Assembly (NCBI GenBank): GCA_032622095.1 | Contig: CP136063.1 | Coordinates: 142,073,450-142,137,449 of the forward strand | Source of the DNA: Siphonodentalium dalli | Taxonomy: Eukaryota; Mollusca; Scaphopoda; Gadilida; Siphonodentaliidae | Length of the DNA stretch: 64,000 nucleotides | Reading direction: 5' to 3' | Shown: one piece after another, positions 55,159-64,000 of the stretch | How positions within the stretch are numbered: the first letter of the stretch is position 1 | Layout: every line of letters starts with the position of its first letter | Notes under the pieces: generated by a model | Database searches by the model: none | What the model was told of the DNA's origin: nothing | Seen by the model: the letters and a program-made list of their open reading frames with translations, nothing else | Translations under genes and position numbers: made by a program

Positions 55159-58100
55159 ATGGAGACACTCAGACTTATTGTGATATACAGACCCCCAGAC
55201 AAACCGGGTGGGTGTAAAATATCTCTTTTCCTGAAAGAGTTTGAACAACTTATAAGTTATTATTCAAGTTGCGCTATGCCGTTCGTTATTGTCGGAGACA
55301 TCAATATTAAAGTAGACGATGTTTCTGATAACAACACTGTGACATACCTGAAGAAACTTGAGCGAAAGGGGTTAACCCAGCACGTTGTCAGGTGTACCCG
55401 TTGTACCAGTGAAGATCCCCATATTGGTCACACTCTCGATCACATAATTTCAAGCCAAAATACTCATATTTCAAACATTAACATATTAGACCGTTCATGC
55501 TTTAAATCCGATCACCATGCTGTCGCATGCGAGTGGTCGGTGAGTGTTCCGCGACCATCTACAAAGGGACAATGTGTTATGCGACATCCTTTCAAATCTC
55601 TGGATGTTGAACGATTCTCTGTGCTTGTTGAGTTAAAATTTATTCAATTACTGATGTGACATCATATAATCTGTGTGTAACCGAAATTCTCAATGAACTA
55701 GTTCCTCTAAAGAATGTAACATTAGGTCGCAAAAATAACCCCTGGTTCACAGACGAAATACTTGAGGCCAAGAAAAAACACCGTAAACTATCTGTGAAAC
55801 ATTCGAGACATCGAACATCTGACAATAAAACCGCGCTGGTAGAATGTTCCAGACGAGTTGTGAAAATGGTTTATAGTTAAAAAAAATCATACTTTGAAGA
55901 ATTCTTAGCTAATGCCTCACAAAAGCAAGTCTTCGACTGCCTAAAGCTTTTAACTAAGAAGCAGGATGTTCAGTTACCCTGTCACAGTAATGATGAAATT
56001 TTGGCGAACGAATTTGTCATATTTTTTCAAGAGAAAATAGACATTATCAGGAGGTCTTTCCCAGCGACCACACGCGTGCAACCATCGAATTCATGGCTTT
56101 CTTCAAACATTACCTTTGGTGAATTCCAACCTGTCCATGAAGCTGATGTTGAGAAAGTTTTGAATAAAATGAAGAGCAAGTCATGCTCATTGGATCCGAT
56201 ACCTACAAGATTCCTGAAATCGGACATTGTCAAACAACATATTGTTCCAGTTTTTACTTGAATTATTTCTAACTCTTTATCTACTGGAGAAGTTCCAGAA
56301 AACATGAAAACAGCGATCGTTACACCCATCATTAAGAAAGCTTCTCTCGATGCTGATATTCTGAAAAACCAGTGTCCAACTTATCATTTCTGTCAAAATT
56401 GTTGGAGAAAATTGTTAGTCTGCAGCTATTAGAACATGTTAAGACGCATAATTTGTTTGATTCCCTACAATCTGCATACAGAAGTAATCATTCTAGAGAG
56501 ACTGCGCTTGTTAAGGTTAAAAACGACATTGATTTATCTTTAGACCAAGGAAAGTGTGTGTTATTACTTATGCTTGATCTTAGTGCGGCTTTCGACACGT
56601 GTGACCACACCATCTTACTGGACCGCCTTTGTGACTATTTAGGTCTACACGGTATGGCGTTGCACTGGTTTTCTTCTTATCTGATTAATCGCAAGCAAAA
56701 GGTCGTGATCGGGGAGTCATTCTCAAAGGAAGCCAGTCTAGATGTCGGAGTACCTCAGGGATCTATACTAGGACCGCTCTTATTCCTCATTTACACCTTG
56801 CCACTTGGACGGATTCTCGAAGGTCATTCGGTTAAATACCATATGTATGCTGATGACACACAAATATATGTAGAATTTTCTAGAAAAGATCCGAATGGCA
56901 ATACATTGTCTGGAAGAGTGTTTCTGTGAAGTAAAATCTTGGATGCAGAATAACAAACTTAAACTTAATGACGACAAGTCCGAGTTTATGGTAATTGGCT
57001 CCAAATATTCCATCAAAGAACTATCGCTCTCTGTGGGTAAAAACACAGAGCCAGAGTTTGAAATTAAGCTGGGCGACAGCATTATTCCATCGTGTAGTGA
57101 TCTTCGGAACCTTGGTGCATACTTTGATTCTACCATGTGTCTTGACAAAATGGTATCTGACATACTACGAACATGTTACTACCACCTTAGATGCCTGCGC
57201 AGAGTTCGATGCCACCTGAGCAAAAAAGCTATGAATCGCGCAGTCTTATCGCTTGTCAGGTCACGTGTTGATAGTCTAAATTCTCTGCTGACAAACATCA
57301 CCAAGGAGAATATGCACCGGATCGATATTTTAATCAACATCTGTGCACGACTTATCGACAACAAAAGCAAATATGACCATATAACCCAGACGTTGATCAG
57401 TGAGCATATAATGACTTTTCAGTTTAGAATGGAATACAAATGTGCGGTCACAGTATTCAAATATCGCTAAATCATACGGTTCCTGTGTACATCTCAGTCT
57501 GAGTAAACTCATACCTAAATATTCATTCCAACATCGAGTCGACGTTCACCCAGACTGTGTACATCTCTGACATGTTTGTTCTGAAAAGCGGGGGTGTGAC
57601 ACGATCATGTACCAGTGGGAAAGATATCCGCAGAACGACCAGGAAGCCTAACATCAACTACGGAATTAGGTGCTTCCAAGAGACTTCCATTAACAACTGG
57701 AATAACTACCAATGGACATCCAGAAATGTGCTACTTTCCCCAAATTCAAGTCAAAACTTAAAACCCACTTGTTCGAGATATGTTTCAATCTGCCAAAAAA
57801 GGTGTTATTCAAACTTAGCTGTTTACCAGCACGTTAGCGAGTAGCTATAGCCTTGGTCAGCTAGGGTGTTCCAGGCTATACCAGGTGAAAGCTAACGTCA
57901 CACGCATCAACCAAGAAAAACACCAGCTGAACTTAACTCGTGTATATATGAGTTTGATAACTGTTTTTATCTTTATCTTAAAATACCAAAAACAAAAACA
58001 CAAAAAAATACTAATGCAAATACTCTTTGTTGATAATATTCTATCTTTTATACTGTTTGGATCACTAATTAAGCACCTTAGTCTCATCAATATTTTTCGT

Positions 58101-58632
58101 TTCGATTTTACTTGTTCCCAATCTTTCCCCATTTTACCCCCTTTTCATGTTAGTTTTAGCTTGTTAGTTCGCCATTTTCCCCCCTTTTTTCGCTGTTAGC
58201 ATTTTTTAGCATGTTACCACCTCCAATTTATCAGTAACTTTTTAATATTTTTTAGATTTGTAATTTTATGCGCTGTTGTATTTCTTAGTAACGTCTCACT
58301 TATAGTTTTACATTTTTTTTTTATGTCCAAATTATGTCTTATATTTGCAATTGTATTTTATGTTTAACATGTCAAGTTTTTTAGAGCACATTGGTGGATT
58401 TTACGCTATACAAAACTGTTTTTTATTTAAATTTATTTATATTGCCTGTTATATATACTGCGGCTGAGAATTAGGTTAAGTTTGCGTATTTTCTAGTTAG
58501 GTTCTTTGTATATAAAATTATTCATTTGCTATTTACTATCATTTTAGGATGTGTGCCATGTCTGTATTGTAAGCGCATGTATGTATAATGCGCTCTAAAT
58601 GTATCTACCGGTATAATAATAATTATAATAAT
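55159..58632 (+). pseudogene. CR1-like LINE, degenerate, 5'-truncated
   Basis: From the C-terminal half of the apurinic endonuclease (RLIVIYRPPDKPGG, FVIVGDINIKVDD, HTLDHIISS, FKSDHHAVACEW) into the RT: VEKVLNKMKSKSCSLDPIPT, then LMLDLSAAFDTCDHTILLDR, DVGVPQGSILGPLLFLIYTL and the catalytic MYADDTQIYV, then SWMQNNKLKLNDDKSEFMVI and a C-terminal tail. Stops or frameshifts interrupt it near 55640, 55880, 56260, 56365, 56900 and 57470. The 3' end is a (TAATAATTATAATAATG) tail at about 58612-58632, typical of CR1-type elements. It directly abuts the minisatellite element. No TSD identified. Confidence 0.9.
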
Positions 58633-60441
58633 GAAAGTGTCAATGACACTGTAGCTCAACTTGGAAAGGGAATAATTTAATGTATTACAGTCAATGGAGT
58701 GATTAGGAATGTGGAAAGTTGAATGTCTAATACTAGTTTATAGACATGAAGAGAAAAGTAAAATCCAAGATGGCTGCTGGCGGCCATGTTTTCGGCCGAA
58801 TGACCCCAAAATGAGTTGTTCCCATCTACATGTCATCGTTAACATCCATGACAAATTTTATGACGATCAGACTAAAGGTACGACCTGCAACCCATGCTAA
58901 AGAATTTAGTCATACAAAGAGTAAAATCCAAGATGGCTGCAGGCGGCCATGTTTTTTGGCCAAATGACCCCAAAATTACTCGTTCCCATCTACATGTCAA
59001 TATTAACATCCATGACAAATTTCATGATGATCAGACGAACAGTATGACCTGTGGCCCGTGCTAATGGATTAAATTTTGAAATCCAAGATGGCCGCTGGCG
59101 GCCATGTTTTTTGTCCAAATGACCCAAAAATGACTCGTTCCCATTTACATTCCAATTTCAACAGCCATGACAAATTTTATGATGATCAGACTAAAGGTAC
59201 GACCTGTAGCCCGTGCTAAAGGATTTAGTCATACAAAGTGTAAAATCAAAGATGGCTGCTGGCAGCCATGTTTTTTTGGCCGAATGACCCCAAAATGACT
59301 CATTCCCATCTACATGTCATTATTAACATTCATGACAAATTTCATGATGATCAGACTAAAGGTACAACCTGTAGCCCGTGCTAAAGGATTTAGTCATACA
59401 AAGAGTAAAATCCAAGATGGCTGCTGGCGGCCATGTTTTTTGGACGAATGACCCCAAAATTACTCGTTCCCATCTATATGTCAATATTATCATCCATGAC
59501 AAATTTCATGATGATCAGACGAACAGTACGACCTGTGGCCCGTGCTAATGGATTAAATTTTGAAATCCAAGATGGCCGCTGGCGGCCATATTTTTTGTCC
59601 GAATGACCCCAAAATGACTCGTTCCCATCTACATTCCAATTTCAACAGCCATGACAAATTTTATGATGATCAGACTAAAGGTACGCCCTGTAGCCCGTGC
59701 TAAAGGATTTAGTCATACAAAGAGTAAAATACAAGATGGCTGCTGGCGGCCATGTTTTTTGGCCGAATGACCCCAAAATGACTCGTTCCCATCTACATGT
59801 CATTATTAACATTCTTGACAAATTTTATGATGATCAGACTAAAAGTACGACCTGTGGCCCGTGCTAATGGATTTAGTCATACAAAGAGTAAAATCCAAGA
59901 TGGCTGCTGGCGGCCATGTTTTTGGGCCGAATGATACCAAAATGACTCGTTCCCATCTACATGTCATTATTAACATTCTTGACAAATTTTATGATGATCA
60001 GACTAAAAGTACGACCTGTAGCCTGTGCTAAAGAATTTAGTCATACAAAGAGTAAAATCCAAGATGGCTGCTGGCGGCCATGTTTTTGGGCCGAATAACC
60101 CCAAAATTACTCGTTCCCATCTACATGTCAATATTAACATCCATGACAACTTTCATGATGATCAGACAAACAGTACGGCCTGTAGCCCGTGCTAATGGAT
60201 TGAATTTTGAAATCCAAGATGGCCACTGGCGGCCATGTTTTTCTTCCAAATGACCCCAAAATGACTCGTTCCCATCTACATGTCAATGTCAACATCCATG
60301 ACAAATTTCAGAATAATCGGACCAAAGGTACGAACTGTAGCCCGTGCTAAAGGAAATTGTTGACGAATCACGCACACACACACGCACGACGGATACCAAG
60401 CCATGGCAATAGCTCAAACTTTACAAATTAAAGTTGAGCTA
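58633..60441 (-). mobile_element. ~160-bp minisatellite element, copy 3 (inverted)
   Basis: Reverse-complement copy of 50303-51870: starts GAAAGTGTCAATGACACTGT AGCTCAAC, holds about ten ~160-bp units, and ends with the ACGCACGACGGATACC stretch and AGCTCAAACTTTACAAATT AAAGTTGAGCT. Unit number (10) differs from copy 2 (8) and copy 1 (at least 9). Confidence 0.8.
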
Positions 60442-60469
60442 ATAACAAGGGGTACGCATCTAAGATGCT

Positions 60470-61504
60470 TTTGTCGAGTTTTTTGGCAGTCGAACCAAAC
60501 TTCTGCCAATAAGGTGCACAACTCCGGGAAAAAAAGTTGGACGGTGGTATATTATTGCAATAGACCTATATACCAAATATCAATTGAATCCGTTAATATT
60601 TCATTGAGTTATCGCACTAACGGTGATAAAATTGTGATTAAAAGACAAACTAAGACCCATAACTCCGGAAAAAAAATTCGGACAAACCAGGTTTTCGAAC
60701 TCGTCCGAGATATTGTTGCAATAGACTCATATACCAAATATTGTTTAAATCGGTTAATATTTCATTGAGTTATCGCGCTAACGGTGATAACATTGCTAAA
60801 AATAGACAAACTAAGACCCATAACTCTGCAAAAAAAAATTCGGACAAACCTGGTTTTCGAACTCGTCCGAGATATTGTTGCAGGAGACTCATACACCAAA
60901 TATTGTTGAAATCGGTTAATATTTCATCGAGTTATCGCGCTAACGGTGATAAAATTGCTAAAAATAGACAAACTAAGACCCATAACTCCGCGAAAAAAAT
61001 TCAGACAAACCTGGTTTTCGAACTCCTACGAGATATTGTTGCAGGAGACTCATATACCAAATATTGTTGAAATCGGTTAATATTTCATCGAGTTATCGCG
61101 CTAACGGTGATAAAATTGCTAAAAATAGACAAACTAAGACCCATAACTCCGGAAAAAAATTCTGACAAACCTGGTTTTCGAATTCGTCCGAGATATTGTT
61201 GCAAGAGTCTCATATATATACCAACTATTGTTGAAATTGGTTAATATTTGCGTGAGTTTTCGCGCTATCGGTGAAAAACTTAACTAAAAACCATCTAAGA
61301 TGGATAACTCTTGTAAAAAAGTTTGGACGTGACCCATTTTCTACAGGCAGTATAAATTAGTCATTGGGAGCAACTGCCATACCAATTTTTTTTTTAATCC
61401 GTTCACAAATTTCAAAGTTATAAGGCATTCTTTAGTCCAGCCCGCCCACCGCCCGCAAACCGTCCCTCGCCAAACCATAAGTCGAGTTTTTGAAAAACTC
61501 GACT
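60470..61504 (+). repeat. dispersed element with ~163-bp tandem units and GTCGAGTTTTT ends
   Basis: About 4.5 units, 160-165 bp apart (AAATAGACAAACTAAGACCC at ~60638 in variant form, 60800, 60960 and 61124). Left edge GTCGAGTTTTTTGG; right edge a 25-bp hairpin AGTCGAGTTTTT g AAAAACTCGACT (61480-61504). Decayed sister units at 53.95-54.85 kb. The 121- and 109-residue frames across it have the unit period and are not genes. Confidence 0.65.
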
Positions 61505-62260
61505 AATAAGCTGATTTTTGTCATATGTAGCTACTAACTGCATGCTGTGTGGGGGGGGGGGGGGGAGATACTCAGGCCTAGGTATCTTCCCCCTCCATAC
61601 CAAACCCCGACTCAACCAACTTTTTTCTCGTAAAAAGTTTATTTCTTGACTACATGTATATAAATAAAAGCAAAATAAGTGATAAAATCGATAAGCTGAT
61701 TTGTTGCCATATTTAGCTGCTGGGTGGGGGGAAGATACTCAGGCCTGGGTATCTTCCTCCCCAACCCTAAATCCTGACTCAATCAACTTTTTCTTGTATA
61801 AAGCTAATTTCTTGCCATTTCATGACTATATAAAGCAAATTATTATAAAGCGATAAATTCAAAAGCTGATTTTTTTGGTCAGATGTAGCTGCTGGGTGGG
61901 GGTGGGGAGATTATACTTATACTTTAAATAGGCATGTGTATCTACCATCCATAACACTGACTCAATCAGCTTTTTCTGGGATAAAGTTAATTTCTCACAA
62001 TTTCATGACTATATATATATATAGCAAAATAAGCAATAAATAATAAGTTTATATTTGTCATATGTTGGCTGCCTGGTGGATGCGAGGGGTTGACAAGTCA
62101 GACTGAAAATAATTTTAAAAATTAAAAAAAACTCAAATTAAAAAATATGTTTTCTCATCATTTCATACCATAATAATATCAATTCAGTAATAACAAAATA
62201 TCATAGGTGGGGGTGGGGGAGATACACATGGGTGGTGGGGGAGATATTGTGGTACACCAG
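61505..62260 (-). repeat. degenerate ~170-bp tandem units (AGATACTCAGGCCTGGG)
   Basis: Units near 61567, 61733, 61908 and 62219 share GTAGCTGCTGGGTGGGGG, AGATACTCAGGCC and GACTCAATCAACTTTTT phrases; G(12+) run at 61551-61565. Sister units at 54.86-55.06 kb adjoin the same neighbour repeat as here, so the two repeats travel together. Confidence 0.6.
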
Positions 62261-64000
62261 AACCAAATTCGAAATTGATTGCGACTCAAATTAAATAATT
62301 CTCAAGTTATCATTTGAACATTGAGATACTTGTCAAATTCTAAATCAATAAAAAAGCCACTAGGCCACACTCATTCATTGAATCAAACTTTGCTTCCAAC
62401 TGTTTAACTGCTTTAACAAGAATAAATCTAAGGTAACGTGGGATACAATATTAGAAAATAGATTCAACCCAACAAAAGAGATTAGTGAACATCAGTTACC
62501 TCTTCATCAGAAATATTAGTTTTGCTCTGATTACTAATAATAAACTGCTAGTTTCTCTGCATCTGACACAGCAGATATCAAACTAACTCTCAACTTGGTG
62601 TATTGCTATTTTACACAATTCAAACTGATAGTTAGTATGTGGAGTATGATGTCTCACCTGTACTGTGGATCTGTTCTGATTTCCCTTTTTCTCATCCTCT
62701 CTTTCTCCCGCCTGCGGGTCTCATTCAGTCTTTCTGATGAAATAGTATTCAACAACAGATCTGGTATAGTACATGTAGTTATTACAAGTTCCTCTGCTGC
62801 AAGTGAAGAATCTGCTTCAACTTCACATTTCTGTATGTCAGAGGAACTGCGGAATAGAATACACATTTTATACTGGGTACCAGTGGCTGCCAACACCACC
62901 TTCTTAAAGTGAAACCATTAAGCATTTGATTTTTAATGCAGCCCCATTAAAACGATTCCTTCCATATGACTTTAATATTTCACCAGCATTACTAATTGCA
63001 TAAATCTAAGGAAATAGAGAAAACATTGGCACATCATAACGCTTACCAATAGTAAATTAAGACTCTTGAGGCTGATTACAGGGTAATTTTATGTTGATGA
63101 TCTGTATTAATGTGAGATAATCTAATTATACGGAGTGGGGCATATATGGGTGAGGACCATTTGTATGGGGATAGCGCTCAGTTCTATTTTAGACATTTCC
63201 TAGGCACATGTTAGGTTTTTTCGAAATCACGTAAAGAGCGTTTCGATTGGTCTCGTCGACAATCAACTACCAGAGTGCATAATCCCAAAATAAATTTGTA
63301 ATCAACCTTGGGTTTACTGTGCACACTTTATATATTGAAGTTGGTACATTCTTTAGTCCCGGCTTCTCTTTCAGTGTAAAGGTACATTAAACAAACTAAT
63401 TTGTGTCCCTTTTCCAAGTATGGACATTATAATCACTGTGACTAATTATAGATATGAAGTCACGCCCCCTACCTCGACAAAAGCTCCTTCCACGACATCT
63501 CAACTGCCCCATACACTGACCTCTTGTCGTATCGGTACTTGAAACAACGCCACCCGCTGCTGGAGCGACTGATGTCTGAATCTCTCCAAGACACAAATAA
63601 AAACATAATTATTGGAGAAGCAGACGACCGCAACAATCTTTTTGGACAACAAACACGTGGCAGTCAGTATATTGGCTGGTTCAACAACTTTAAAAAACTA
63701 AGTATTTTACAAACATAATTATAGGCAGCTAACTAATAAAGTAATGAGCTGTGTTAGTAGCTATCATCATTTTTGCCGAGATAAAAAAAATGTTGCTTAT
63801 TATCATGAGGCGATAACTGTTGAATATCTATTGTATTCAAACCCTTTATGAAGTGAAGCCAGTTGTTAATAAAAGGGAGGCAGTTTATGACACATTTCGT
63901 AACCATTGAGTTAAGTACTGCCAGCCTGTACATCCAATTATGGAACAACGCATATATGTATTTGATCTTAAAGCCTGCCTAATCAACAACAAATTACATA
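62261..64000. other. no recognisable gene
   Basis: 1.74 kb. A 105-residue plus-strand frame (62595-62912) and an 81-residue minus frame overlap each other. RIHILYWVPVA near 62850 faintly resembles the 'LHWLPV' region of LINE C-termini but is too short to call. No repeat partner seen in this window; this could be true unique host DNA. Confidence 0.4.

Noticed and set aside
62595-62912. 105-residue frame as a membrane or LINE-derived protein
   Set aside because: A hydrophobic start and one short LINE-like phrase only; no RT motif, overlapping minus-strand frame equally long, no repeat partner.

Overview
The window is intergenic, repeat-dominated DNA from an animal nuclear genome, most likely a bivalve or other mollusc. 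That call is inference. It rests on AT-rich sequence with no compact genes, reverse transcriptases of animal type (Penelope-like and CR1/Jockey-like), a TTAGGG-type interstitial repeat, Helitron-like elements with minisatellite cores, and short dispersed repeats rich in GTCCGTCC and in the phrase 'GGCCATAACTC', which I associate with bivalve genomes. I see no complete host protein-coding gene, no tRNA or rRNA gene and no CRISPR array. One short candidate host exon lies at 36150-36414. Boundaries were read by eye from terminal repeats and target-site duplications (TSDs).

Left third (1-15.5 kb): a ~160-bp minisatellite element cut by the window start; several terminal-inverted-repeat (TIR) elements; a 5'-truncated Penelope-like element (PLE) on the minus strand (8409-9657) with an unusual domain order; a tandem pair of minus-strand Helitron-like copies (9.7-10.85 kb); a TTAA-type MITE; and a 165-bp near-perfect hairpin.

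Centre (15.6-30.6 kb): this is the most remarkable part. A second PLE of about 2.4-3 kb lies on the plus strand and is spread over 15 kb, because seven separate insertions have landed in it. In order they are a TTAA MITE, a 4-bp-TSD MITE, a 75-bp insertion, two TIR elements filled with a palindromic satellite (GGACTTAAGTCC), a CR1/Jockey-like LINE that itself carries a third such element filled with a different palindromic satellite (GGAGATATCTCC), and a 6.2-kb element with 306-bp TIRs. The last one holds four Helitron-like copies. At most junctions the PLE reading frame resumes once the insert and one TSD copy are set aside. The satellite-filled elements share architecture (TIR starting TATGG, 6-bp TSD, 12-bp palindromes of form GGA-N6-TCC spaced about 20 bp). 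They are my best candidate for something undescribed.

Right part (30.6-64 kb): an element with subterminal arrays of 16-bp units; a duplicated 0.75-kb segment carrying the candidate exon; dispersed repeats with ~365-bp, ~163-bp and ~43-bp tandem cores; a perfect 1352-bp tandem duplication bounded by a 4-bp TSD; two hAT-type elements with 8-bp TSDs, one with a broken transposase N-terminus and an empty-site paralogue in this window; a degenerate CR1-like LINE (55.16-58.63 kb); and two further ~160-bp minisatellite elements. The last 1.7 kb shows nothing I recognise.
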